This document shows, piece by piece, positions 7,603-15,287 of a stretch of DNA of 56,514 nucleotides (position 1 is the stretch's first letter; the number at the start of each line of letters is the position of its first letter). This DNA comes from Bordetella parapertussis (GTDB taxonomy: Bacteria; Pseudomonadota; Gammaproteobacteria; Burkholderiales; SG8-39). A program made the translations under genes and the position numbers. The notes beneath the pieces are model-generated. The model was given only the letters and a program-made list of their open reading frames with translations. It did no database searches and was not told the DNA's origin. The stretch lies in the NCBI GenBank assembly GCA_945862265.1, contig CAMAXP010000029.1, forward strand, positions 1 to 56,514. Reading direction: 5' to 3'.

Positions 7603-9153
7603 CTACTTCCCGGCGCGGCCGACCGCCTGCGGCTGGATGAACCCCGCCAGGTGCGGCTTGAAGCTGAGCGCCGACTTCCACACCACCGGTTGGTAGAACT
7701 GGAACAGCGGCAGCACGTAGGCGTTGTCGGCGATCGTCTTGTTCAACGCCTTGTAGCCGGCCATGCGCTTGGCTTCGTCCTTCTCGACGAAGAGCGCTGA
7801 CAGCGCGGCATCGACCTCGCCGCCTTTCCAGGAGGTGTGCGGGGACTTGCTGAACATCGCCGAGCCGAGCGAGCTTTCCGGGTCGGCGGTGGAGTTGCCC
7901 CAGTTGTAGAACGCGGCTGGCGCGAGCTTGTGCTGGGTGCGCAGCTCGAAGTGCTTGGCGATCTCGTAGACCTCGATGTTGGCTTTGATGCCCACGCGGC
8001 GCCACATCTCGACGATGGCCTGCACGGTCTCGTAGTCCTTGGGCTTGTAGCCGCGCGTGGTCTGGATCGTGAACTCGACCGGCTTGTCGCGCGAGAAGCC
8101 TGATTTCGCCAGCAGTTCAGCGGCGAGCTTGGGATCGTAGGGCGTGGTGATCGAGGCGTCGTAGCCCTTGTATTCCGGGGCGAGCAGCGTGTCGAGGGGC
8201 TTGGCGTAACCGCGCTGGATGCGGTCGCAGATCAGCTTCTTGTCGATGGCATGCGCCGCGGCCTTGCGCACGTTGGGGTCGGCCATGACCCCGATGTTGT
8301 GCAGGAAGATCATCGCGATGTCGGTGGTCGGGTGCGCGACGCCGGTGAGGCCGGATTTGGACTTGAGGCGGTCGAACTCCTCCCACGGCATGTCGACGGC
8401 GACATCGGAAGAGCCACGCTCGATCTCGGCGATGCGGGTCGCGGCGTCGGTGGCGAACTTGAAGACCACCGTGTCGAAGGCGGGCGCGCCGCCCCAGTAG
8501 TTTTTGTTGGCCTTGAGGCGCAGGAACGACCCGCGCTCGAACTGCTCGATCATGTACGGGCCCGAACCCATCGGCGCCTTCTCGAAGCCTTCCTTGCCGA
8601 CCTTCTCGTAATGGTGCGGAGGAATCAGGTAGCAGCCCAGGAACGTCAAGCGCTCCAGCATGTTGGCGCGCCACGGGGTCACGTCGAAGCTCACGCTGTC
8701 GCCGGCGACCTTGATGTTCTTGATGCTCGCGAAGATCGACTGCAGCGGGGCCGGCAGCGTGCTGAGGCGGTTCAGGTTCCAGGCGATGTCCGCGGGCGTG
8801 ATCGGGCGGCCGTCGTGCCAGGTGGCACCCTTGCGGGTGCGCATCGTAATTGCGCTCTTGTCGCCGCTCCAGGCGAACTGGTCGCACACGCCGGGGGCAA
8901 GCGACAGGTCCTCGCGTTGCACGATGTACGGGTCGAAGATCGACCGGTAGATGCTCGACAGGCCGGGGCTGACCGAGGACGGGCCGGTGTTGGGGTCCCA
9001 GCTCGGAGGCGCCACGTTGTAGGCGATCGTGAGGGTGTCGCCTATCTGGGCGGCGGCTTCCTTCGACCACAGGAGGGCCTGGAGCCCGGGGCCGCCCAGG
9101 GCGGCGGCCGCGGTCGCGGCACGTAGAAATTCACGGCGTTTCGCAGAGTGCAT
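7603..9153 (-). CDS. ABC transporter periplasmic binding protein, family 5 (DppA/OppA-like)
   Basis: 516 residues from ATG 9153, which has GAGGAGG upstream; the frame is open beyond it but that part is antisense to the dioxygenase gene. The N-terminus has a twin-arginine-like pattern (KRREFLRAATAAAALGG), so export may use Tat. The mature part shows SBP family 5 features: YNVAPPSWDPNTG, a GPYMIEQFERGSFLRLKANKNYW core block, and a C-terminal lobe ending near residue 510. It delivers ligand to the two permeases behind it. Family 5 proteins bind peptides, nickel, opines or other amides; the amidase at the operon end suggests an amide or peptide. Confidence 0.9.
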   Translation of the reverse strand: MHSAKRREFLRAATAAAALGGPGLQALLWSKEAAAQIGDTLTIAYNVAPPSWDPNTGPSSVSPGLSSIYRSIFDPYIVQREDLSLAPGVCDQFAWSGDKSAITMRTRKGATWHDGRPITPADIAWNLNRLSTLPAPLQSIFASIKNIKVAGDSVSFDVTPWRANMLERLTFLGCYLIPPHHYEKVGKEGFEKAPMGSGPYMIEQFERGSFLRLKANKNYWGGAPAFDTVVFKFATDAATRIAEIERGSSDVAVDMPWEEFDRLKSKSGLTGVAHPTTDIAMIFLHNIGVMADPNVRKAAAHAIDKKLICDRIQRGYAKPLDTLLAPEYKGYDASITTPYDPKLAAELLAKSGFSRDKPVEFTIQTTRGYKPKDYETVQAIVEMWRRVGIKANIEVYEIAKHFELRTQHKLAPAAFYNWGNSTADPESSLGSAMFSKSPHTSWKGGEVDAALSALFVEKDEAKRMAGYKALNKTIADNAYVLPLFQFYQPVVWKSALSFKPHLAGFIQPQAVGRAGK

Positions 9154-9181
9154 TGCGGTGGTCCTCCTCGGGGGCAAATCA

Positions 9182-9208
9182 TTGCAATCTGCAACGATTG
9201 TGTACAAT
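9182..9208. promoter_or_regulatory. Divergent control region with two dyads
   Basis: The gap between the ABC operon (start 9153, leftward) and the dioxygenase operon (start 9286, rightward) holds TTGCA-N3-TGCAA (9182-9194) and ATTGTGTACAAT (9197-9208). The second resembles the TTGTnnACAA operators of FadR-type GntR regulators. TACAAT (9203-9208) could be a rightward -10, with TTGCAA (9182-9187) 15 bases upstream, a short spacer. No FadR-type regulator gene lies nearby; the MarR gene at the end of the rightward operon is the local candidate. Confidence 0.4.
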
Positions 9209-9285
9209 GATTGTGCCACGCATTCATCAACGCGAGAATGGGTTTCACTGCGCCATCGTGGTGCGGTCCTGGAGGGATAACCGTA

Positions 9286-10575
9286 ATGCACCACCACCAG
9301 GGCGCGCACGCGGACGCGGCGATCCGCATCGACGAAGGCAAGGGGCGGTTCAGCGTTTCGCGCGCTACGTACACCGATCCTGCCCTGCATGCCGCGGAGA
9401 TGGAGGAAATCTTCGCCAAGTGCTGGTTGTTCGTCGGGCACGATTCGGAGCTCCCCAAGGCCAACGACTTCCTCACCCGCACCATTGCCGGGCGGCCCGT
9501 CGTCTTCCTGCGCGACAAGGCCGGGACGGTGCGGTGCCTCCTCAACATCTGCCCCCATCGCGGCGCGCAAGTCACGCGCCAGAAGAAGGGCAGTGCCAAG
9601 CTGTTCAGCTGCATCTACCACGGCTGGGCTTTCGAGAACACCGGCAAGGCGATCAGCATCGCGCAAGCCGAGACCTACCCCCCCGACTTCAACGCCGCCG
9701 GCGCCAACGACATGGTGCCTGTGCCGCGCTTCGAGTCCTACCGCGGCCTCTGGTTCCTGAATTTCGACGCCAATGCGGTGAGCCTTCACGATTACCTCGG
9801 CAATGCGCGCGAGTACATCGACATCGTGATGGACCAGGCCGTGGAGCGCATGCAGGTGGTTGGCGAGATCCAGGAGTACAGTGCCCGCGCCAACTGGAAG
9901 ATGCTGGCCGAGAACAGCACCGACATCCTGCATGTGGAGACGCTGCACCCGACCTACCTCGACCTCATCCGCACCAATTCGGAAGGCACCATCGTGCGCG
10001 GCCGGGTGCAGGGCAAGAGCATCGACCTCGGCAACGGCCACGCGGTGGTCGAGCGCGTGGCCTCCTACGGGCGGCCGATCGCCCGGTGGATCCCGATGTG
10101 GGGGGAGGAGGCCAAGGTCGAGATCGACGCCATCTACGCGCGACTGGTGAAGCAGTACGGCGAGGAGCGTGCCAAGCGCATGGCCTACAGCGCGCGCAAC
10201 CTCCTGATCTTCCCCAACCTTGTCATCAACGACATCATGTCGGTGACGCTGCGCACCTTCCAGCCTTCGGCGCCCGATTACATGGAAATCAGCGTCTGGG
10301 CCATTGCGCCCGCCGAAGAGGCGGGCAAACCCGCGATGGCGCGGCGCCTCACCAATTTCCTGGAGTTCCTCGGGCCGGGCGGGTTTGCGACCCCGGACGA
10401 CATCGAGGCGCTGGAGTCCTGCCAGCGCGCCTTCGCTGCCAGCCGCGAAGCGCCGTGGAACGACCTGTCCAAGGGCCTCGGACAGGCGCCGGACGCGACG
10501 GACGAGTTGCCGCAGCGATTGTTCTGGCTGGAATGGCGCGACCGCCTGATGCAACGCAAGGCAAAGCAATCATGA
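9286..10575 (+). CDS. Rieske non-heme iron ring-hydroxylating dioxygenase, alpha subunit
   Basis: 429 residues. ATG 9286 is chosen over an upstream in-frame ATG (9211) because GGAGGG ends 9 bases before it and the family starts about here. Rieske [2Fe-2S] ligands C89, H91, C109, H112 (CPHRG and CIYHGW). Mononuclear iron site around residues 213-221 with bridging D213 and ligands H216 and H221 (DILHVETLH). This is the catalytic subunit that puts O2 into an aromatic substrate. Its stop overlaps the beta-subunit start (ATGA). No ferredoxin or reductase gene is nearby, so electrons must come from proteins encoded elsewhere. Substrate is unknown; benzoate-like or aromatic acids are plausible. Confidence 0.9.
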   Translation: MHHHQGAHADAAIRIDEGKGRFSVSRATYTDPALHAAEMEEIFAKCWLFVGHDSELPKANDFLTRTIAGRPVVFLRDKAGTVRCLLNICPHRGAQVTRQKKGSAKLFSCIYHGWAFENTGKAISIAQAETYPPDFNAAGANDMVPVPRFESYRGLWFLNFDANAVSLHDYLGNAREYIDIVMDQAVERMQVVGEIQEYSARANWKMLAENSTDILHVETLHPTYLDLIRTNSEGTIVRGRVQGKSIDLGNGHAVVERVASYGRPIARWIPMWGEEAKVEIDAIYARLVKQYGEERAKRMAYSARNLLIFPNLVINDIMSVTLRTFQPSAPDYMEISVWAIAPAEEAGKPAMARRLTNFLEFLGPGGFATPDDIEALESCQRAFAASREAPWNDLSKGLGQAPDATDELPQRLFWLEWRDRLMQRKAKQS

Positions 10576-11066
10576 CATTGCTCGCGAACCTTACGCGCGT
10601 GGAGGTCGAGGATTTCCTCATCCTGGAGGCGGCACTGCTGAACGAGTGGCGCCTCGAGGAATGGCGGGCCCTCTTCACCGAGGAGTGCCGGTACTTGGTG
10701 CCCAACACCAATGGCGACCCGTACGCCCCGCCCGAGTCGTCGCTCTACCTGATTGCTGACGACGGCCACCACCTTACTGAAAGGGTGAAGCGCCTCGGCA
10801 AGAAGACGGCGCACGCGGAGTACCCGCACTCGCGCACCCGGCGCCTGGTCAGCAATGTGCGGATCCTGGAAAGATCCGCCGACAGCCTGAAGGTGGAGTC
10901 CAGTTTCGTGACCTACCGCGCCAGCCAGGGCGTCACCGACACGTACTACGGCCGGCACGAGCATTGCATAGTGGAAGAGGGCGGGGCGCTGCGTATTCTC
11001 GAAAAGCGCACCATCCTCGACATGGAAACGCTGCGGCCGCAGGGTCGGCTTTCGATCATCGTTTAA
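10572..11066 (+). CDS. Ring-hydroxylating dioxygenase, beta subunit
   Basis: 164 residues, normal for the small SnoaL/NTF2-like beta subunit. Typical pattern: an N-terminal helix with FLILEAALLNEWRLEEW, then the strand-rich core with SLYLIADD and SRTRRLVSNV, and a C-terminal strand KRTILDMETL. The subunit has a structural role in the alpha3beta3 enzyme and carries no cofactor. The ATG overlaps the alpha stop by 4 bases, so synthesis is coupled. Confidence 0.9.
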   Translation: MTLLANLTRVEVEDFLILEAALLNEWRLEEWRALFTEECRYLVPNTNGDPYAPPESSLYLIADDGHHLTERVKRLGKKTAHAEYPHSRTRRLVSNVRILERSADSLKVESSFVTYRASQGVTDTYYGRHEHCIVEEGGALRILEKRTILDMETLRPQGRLSIIV

Positions 11067-11079
11067 CGGAGCGGCACAC

Positions 11080-11895
11080 ATGAAGGGAATTGCCAACAGG
11101 GTGGCCATCGTCACCGGCGGCGCGGGCGGGATCGGCGCGGGCCTGGCACGTGCGTTTGTCGCCGCTGGCGCCAAGGTCGTGACGGCAGACGTGCTCGAGG
11201 AGCAGGGCTCGGCGCTGGCGCAGGAACTCGGAGCAAACTGCGCGTTCCTGCGCACCGACCTGCGCAGCGACGCGGATATCGAAAAGCTCGTGGCCTTTGC
11301 CGCGGACAAGTTCGGCGGCATCGATTTTCTCGTGAATTCCGCCTGCACCTATGCCGACAAAGGCGGCGAGGCGGACCGCGCCGCGTGGATGACCGGCTTC
11401 GACATCAACCTCTTCGGCGGCATCGTGCTGATGCAGAAGGCGCTGCCCGTATTGAAGAAGTCCTCGTGGCCCTGCATCGTCAATTTCAGCAGCGAGGCCG
11501 CCCACGTGGGCCTGCCGTCGCGTTGGGTCTACCCCGCCACCAAGGCGGCGATCGAGCAGGTCACGCGCAGCCAGGCCATGGACCTGGCCGAGTTCGGCAT
11601 CCGCGTCAACGCAGTGATGCCCGGCTGGACTGCCAAGCCCTGGCAACTCACCGCGCCCAAGGAAACCCAGGAGCAGTACGCTTACTGGGGCAATCGCCTG
11701 CACATGCTCGGGCGGGTGGGAAAGATGGAAGAGGTGACCGATGCCGTGCTGTTCCTGTGCTCGGAGCACGCCGGCTTCATGACGGGCAGTTGCCTGCGCG
11801 TGGACGGCGGCCATAGTGCAATGGGCCCGCAGGGGCGGGAGGTCGTGCTGCCGACGACATTGCGCAAAGGCACGGCTGCGGCCCAACCGAAGTAG
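11080..11895 (+). CDS. Short-chain dehydrogenase/reductase
   Basis: 271 residues. NAD(P) motif TGGAGGIG (12-19), Asp37 after the second strand (TADV) pointing to NAD rather than NADP, catalytic Ser in NFSSEA (about 137-138), Tyr151 and Lys155 (YPATK), and a C-terminal SGxxLRVDGG-type ending. It lies 13 bases behind the dioxygenase beta gene, so the natural reading is a cis-dihydrodiol or ring-alcohol dehydrogenase that rearomatises the dioxygenase product. Substrate inferred only from the neighbours. Confidence 0.85.
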   Translation: MKGIANRVAIVTGGAGGIGAGLARAFVAAGAKVVTADVLEEQGSALAQELGANCAFLRTDLRSDADIEKLVAFAADKFGGIDFLVNSACTYADKGGEADRAAWMTGFDINLFGGIVLMQKALPVLKKSSWPCIVNFSSEAAHVGLPSRWVYPATKAAIEQVTRSQAMDLAEFGIRVNAVMPGWTAKPWQLTAPKETQEQYAYWGNRLHMLGRVGKMEEVTDAVLFLCSEHAGFMTGSCLRVDGGHSAMGPQGREVVLPTTLRKGTAAAQPK

Positions 11896-11915
11896 TTTTT
11901 TGCCTGGAGGTCTAA

Positions 11916-12875
11916 ATGGTTTTCATTCGTACCGTAGTCGCGATCTGTGTTGCGGCCGCGTCGCTCGCCGCCGCCGCGCAAGGCTTCCCGACCAAGCCGG
12001 TCACCATGATCGTGCCGTTCCCGCCGGGCGGGTCGGTCGACGCCGTGGCGCGCCAGGTCGCTGCGTCGCTCGGGCCGTACCTCGGCCAGAACGTGCTTGT
12101 CGAAAACAAGGTCGGCGCGGGCGGCACAATAGGCTCGGGGATCGCCGCCAATGCCGCGCCCGACGGCTACACGATCCTGCTCGGCACCACGAGCGCGCTG
12201 GGGGTCTCGCCCGCGCTCTACAAGAGCGTGCCGTACGATTCGCTCAAGTCCTTCGTCCCGATCATCGAGGTCACGCGCGGGCCGTTCGTGCTGTCGGTGA
12301 AGAACGACCTGCCGGTGAGTGACCTGAAAGGCCTGATTGAGCTTGCGAAGAAGAACCCGGGAAAACTCAATTCGGGTTCGGCTGGGCAGGGCAGCGTGCA
12401 CCACCTCGCGCTGGAGATCTTCAAGCAGGCCGCCGGCTTGGATATCGTCCACGTACCGTTCAAGGGTGGCGGACCGGCATGGACGGCGTTGGTCGGCGGC
12501 CAGGTGGACATGCTGTTCGACAGCATGCCCGGGCCCCTGATGTTCCAGGGTCGGGCAAAACCGATTGCCGTCGCCGGACCGCAGCGCCTGCCCGGGCTGC
12601 CGGGCGTGCCGACCTTTGCGGAGCAGGGTTTCCCCGCGGTGCAGACCGTGTTCTTCTGGGCGATGCTCGCGCCGGCCGGCACCCCGCCGGACGTGGTTGC
12701 CAAGCTGAATTCCGCGCTGGGCCAGACCTTGCGCGACCCGGTCGTGAAAGGTGAGTTTGCCAAACAGAGCATGGAGACCTCGCCCGGCACGTCGGAGGAG
12801 ATCGCGCGCTTCATGGCGCAGGAGATTCCCCGCTGGCGTCAAGTAGTCCAGAAGGCTGGGTTGAAGCCGGAATAG
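11916..12875 (+). CDS. Bug/TctC-type periplasmic solute-binding protein
   Basis: 319 residues. Signal peptide to about residue 20 (AAAAQG), then the family signature VTMIVPFPPGG-S-VDAVAR and ENKVGAGGTIG. GGAGG lies 7 bases before ATG 11916. Bug proteins bind carboxylates for tripartite TctABC transporters, or act as orphan sensors and binders in Burkholderiales. No tctA or tctB is in the window. In this operon it may bind the aromatic acid or a breakdown product. Confidence 0.88.
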   Translation: MVFIRTVVAICVAAASLAAAAQGFPTKPVTMIVPFPPGGSVDAVARQVAASLGPYLGQNVLVENKVGAGGTIGSGIAANAAPDGYTILLGTTSALGVSPALYKSVPYDSLKSFVPIIEVTRGPFVLSVKNDLPVSDLKGLIELAKKNPGKLNSGSAGQGSVHHLALEIFKQAAGLDIVHVPFKGGGPAWTALVGGQVDMLFDSMPGPLMFQGRAKPIAVAGPQRLPGLPGVPTFAEQGFPAVQTVFFWAMLAPAGTPPDVVAKLNSALGQTLRDPVVKGEFAKQSMETSPGTSEEIARFMAQEIPRWRQVVQKAGLKPE

Positions 12876-12882
12876 GCGGAAG

Positions 12883-12899
12883 CCCGGCGATGGGCCGGG
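12883..12899 (+). terminator. GC-rich hairpin between Bug and MarR genes
   Basis: CCCGGC (12883-12888) pairs with GCCGGG (12894-12899) over a 5-base loop, directly after the Bug gene. There is no T run, so it is at best a weak terminator or a processing hairpin that lowers marR expression. Confidence 0.3.
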
Positions 12900-12950
12900 A
12901 CTCGCCTATCGAGATGGTGTAGTCTCCCTCGAAACTGCGCGGGGAGAGGC

Positions 12951-13424
12951 ATGACGAAGTCGGGCATCAAACTAGGACTGGAGCACCGGTCCGCCTACCG
13001 GTTTGCGCTGATCTCGGTGCAGACCACTCGCAGTCTCACGTGGCTTTACCGCAAGCACGGGTTGACCGTCGGCGGTTGGCGCACGTTTTCGCTGATCGGC
13101 AACTATCAGCCCGTCCATCCAAGCACCATCGCGGAGCGCACCAGCGTCGATCCCGACAAGGTGACGCGCGCCGTGGACCGGCTGGTGCAGAAGGGATATG
13201 TCGTGCGCAGCACGGACAAGGTCGATCGCAGGCGGGTCGTGCTCCGCCTGACTGCGCGCGGCCTGCGCGCATACAACGAAATCGAAAAAGCCCGGCGCAA
13301 GGTGGAGGTCGAGTTCCTGGGCGTTCTCGGCAAGGAGGAGCTGGCCTCGTTTTATGCCCTCCTCGAAAAACTCGAGGCGCAGGCGCGGCACATGTTCAAG
13401 GGCGAGGGCGCGGTGCCCGAATGA
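12951..13424 (+). CDS. MarR-family transcriptional regulator
   Basis: 157 residues. Winged helix-turn-helix at about 45-110, with HPSTIAERTSVDPDKVTRAV as the recognition region and the wing DRRRVVLRLTARG, a MarR hallmark; helices at both ends for dimer formation. GGGGAGAGG precedes the ATG. It is the last intact gene of the dioxygenase operon and probably controls it in response to the aromatic substrate or product. Its TGA overlaps the ATG of an epimerase stub. Confidence 0.85.
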   Translation: MTKSGIKLGLEHRSAYRFALISVQTTRSLTWLYRKHGLTVGGWRTFSLIGNYQPVHPSTIAERTSVDPDKVTRAVDRLVQKGYVVRSTDKVDRRRVVLRLTARGLRAYNEIEKARRKVEVEFLGVLGKEELASFYALLEKLEAQARHMFKGEGAVPE

Positions 13425-13501
13425 AAACCGTGCTGGTCACCGGCGCATCGGGTGACGTCGCCTCGCACTTGCGTCGCGAAGAAGCGGGCGGCGGGCCCTA
13501 G
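13421..13501 (+). pseudogene. Remnant of an NAD(P)-dependent epimerase/dehydratase gene
   Basis: A 26-residue frame starts at ATG 13421, overlapping the marR stop (ATGA). The first 18 residues, MKTVLVTGASGDVASHLR, are a textbook Rossmann-fold start of the epimerase/dehydratase family (TGxxGxxxxxLR), then eight unrelated residues and a stop. A full gene would have about 250-300 codons. The coupling to marR shows it was once the next gene of the operon; a deletion joined it to the tail of the convergent hydrolase gene. Confidence 0.6.
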
Positions 13502-14292
13502 GCGGAAAGTTTCGAGGCGAAGTCCGCGAGCAGGGCGTTGACCTTCGCGGGCGCTTCCAACTGCGGGAAGTGGCCCACCCCGGGAACGATCTCGATGCGC
13601 GCGGTCGGCGCGCGTGACTTGACCAGGTCGAGCCACGGCGAGCTCTGGCTGGACGAGAGCGAAACGCGGATGCGCTCGGCGTTCATCGTGGTGCTCTGGA
13701 TCACCATGAACGGCACGCGTACTGCGGCAAGCGCAGCCTCCATGCGGCGCGCGTCCCACCCCACCATGCGCGGGAAAAGCGTGCCGCCGATCTCGGAGCG
13801 CAGCTGCAGCGCGCGATCCATGATCGTGGCCTTCAGCTTGGGATCGCTCGACACGATGAACATCTCGTCGAACAAGCGCCGCGCGAACACACCGTAGCCG
13901 GTGGCGCGCAATTGCTCGTTCATCACCCGCTCGGCCACCGCCGGATCGCCGAAGCCGAGACGGCTGCCGTCGACCAGCACGATGGCTGCAACGCGCTCGG
14001 GGGCATACAGGTAGGCCTGCAGGATCGCGCGGCAGCCCATGCTGTGGCCGACGAGGATCGCAGGCGGGAGTTTCAGTTCGCCCAGCAGCGCGGCGACATC
14101 GGCGCCGTAGGTCTCGATCGAACAGTCCTTCGAGTCGCCCGCCGAAGCACCGTGCCCGCGCAGGTCGCATGCGACTACGGTGTTCGTGCTGCTGAAGTGC
14201 TCGATCTGGGGCTCCCAGTCGATGTGCGTGCAGGCGAACCCGTGGATAAACGCAATCGGGGGAGTGCCCTGCCCTGCCTGAACATAGTGCAT
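13498..14292 (-). CDS. Alpha/beta hydrolase
   Basis: 264 residues. Oxyanion HG motif (HGFACTHIDW, 17-26), nucleophile Ser84 in GHSMG, catalytic His241 in GVGHFPQLE. The acid usually found after the sixth strand (G-x-x-D) is not obvious; the strand ends IQSTTMN. Related to 3-oxoadipate enol-lactonase-like and ester hydrolases. No signal peptide. The gene is convergent with the dioxygenase operon and ends in the epimerase stub, so their link is uncertain. Confidence 0.8.
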   Translation of the reverse strand: MHYVQAGQGTPPIAFIHGFACTHIDWEPQIEHFSSTNTVVACDLRGHGASAGDSKDCSIETYGADVAALLGELKLPPAILVGHSMGCRAILQAYLYAPERVAAIVLVDGSRLGFGDPAVAERVMNEQLRATGYGVFARRLFDEMFIVSSDPKLKATIMDRALQLRSEIGGTLFPRMVGWDARRMEAALAAVRVPFMVIQSTTMNAERIRVSLSSSQSSPWLDLVKSRAPTARIEIVPGVGHFPQLEAPAKVNALLADFASKLSA

Positions 14293-14343
14293 TCGACTGC
14301 GGTCCGGTGATGGCGCTTAGGCCAGTTTACCCCTTCGCGGGGT

Positions 14344-14625
14344 TCAGTCGGTGCGTTCGGTGACTTCGAGCAGGTGGTAGCCGAACTGGGTCTTGACCGG
14401 GCCCTGCACCTTGCCGACTTCGGCGCTGAAGACCACTTTGTCGAACTCGGGAACCATGGCGCCCGGACTGAACTCGCCGAGGTCGCCGCCCTGGCGCGCC
14501 GACGGGCAGGAAGAATGCTGTTTCGCCACTGCGGCGAAGTCCTCGCCGGCTTCGATCTTCGTCTTCAGTTCGGCGCACTGCGCCTCGGTCGCGACGAGGA
14601 TATGCCTTGCCTTCGCTCTTGCCAT
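14344..14625 (-). CDS. Parvulin-type peptidyl-prolyl isomerase (PpiC-like)
   Basis: 93 residues from ATG 14625, which has AAGGAAAGG upstream; the open frame extends 26 codons further but without homology. It is a single rotamase domain with the PpiC order: ARHILV (5-10), a central FAAVAKQHSSCPSARQGGDLGEF block, and C-terminal GPVKTQFGYHLLEV. Length equals E. coli PpiC (93). Cytoplasmic, a folding helper. Divergent from yaeQ with 71 bases between. Confidence 0.9.
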   Translation of the reverse strand: MARAKARHILVATEAQCAELKTKIEAGEDFAAVAKQHSSCPSARQGGDLGEFSPGAMVPEFDKVVFSAEVGKVQGPVKTQFGYHLLEVTERTD

Positions 14626-14696
14626 GGGATGCCTTTCCTTCAGGTTTGTAATCGATCGTCCGATAGTACCCTTGAAACGGGGCCTACAATCGGGGC

Positions 14697-15242
14697 ATGG
14701 CACTCAAGGCAACGATTTTCCGGGCGAACCTGCAGCTCGCGGACATGGATCGCAACTACTACGCGGACCACGTGCTGACCCTCGCGCGTCACCCGTCCGA
14801 GACTGACGAGCGCATGATGGTGCGCGTGCTGGCATTCGCCCTGCATGCCAACGAGTCCCTTGCCTTCGGGGCGGGCATCGGCAGCGATGAAGAACCCGGC
14901 CTGTGGGACAAGGACCTGACCGGCGCGATCCGGCTGTGGGTCGATGTCGGGTTGCCGGACGAGAAGCGGATCCGGCGGGCCTGCGGGCGCGCGGAGCGGG
15001 TGTTCGTCTACAGCTACGGGCGCGGCACCGACCTGTGGTGGCGGCAATCGGAGGCGGGACTCGCGCGGTCGGACAACCTCACGGTCGTCCACTTGCCGCA
15101 GGAGGCGACCCAGGCGCTTGGCCGGCTTGCCGGAAAGGGCATGCAGCTCAATTGCACCGTGCAGGAGGGCCAGATCTGGTTCGGCAACGGGGAAGAGAGC
15201 GTGTCGGTCGAGGCGGTGCACCTGCTGGGCCGCGCGCTATAG
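14697..15242 (+). CDS. yaeQ: YaeQ family protein
   Basis: 181 residues, the family's normal length. Starts MALKATIFRANLQLADMDRN, the conserved YaeQ opening, with the PD-(D/E)xK-like core and the GRGTDLWWRQ block. The fold is nuclease-like but the role is not settled; it was once proposed to suppress loss of the elongation regulator RfaH. TACAAT (14685-14690) ends 6 bases before the ATG, so the mRNA may be nearly leaderless. Confidence 0.9.
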   Translation: MALKATIFRANLQLADMDRNYYADHVLTLARHPSETDERMMVRVLAFALHANESLAFGAGIGSDEEPGLWDKDLTGAIRLWVDVGLPDEKRIRRACGRAERVFVYSYGRGTDLWWRQSEAGLARSDNLTVVHLPQEATQALGRLAGKGMQLNCTVQEGQIWFGNGEESVSVEAVHLLGRAL

Positions 15243-15265
15243 CGCGCGGCCCTCTATTTCAACCC

Positions 15266-15279
15266 GGGCTGGCCAGCCC
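15266..15279. terminator. Perfect palindrome between convergent genes
   Basis: GGGCTGGCCAGCCC (15266-15279), flanked by further C/G, sits between the ends of yaeQ (rightward) and the DUF4340 gene (leftward). It can form a hairpin on either strand and probably ends both units, though without a clear T run. Confidence 0.4.
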
Positions 15280-15287
15280 CCCCGGAA

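Noticed and set aside
7603..10569. 988-codon frame joining the ABC binding protein to upstream sequence
   Set aside because: The binding protein has its own ATG, ribosome binding site and signal peptide at 9153; the extension is antisense to the dioxygenase gene.
14648..14668. Third copy of the TetR operator before yaeQ
   Set aside because: The stretch shares CGATCG-like bases only; spacing and flanks differ from the two identical 16-base sites.
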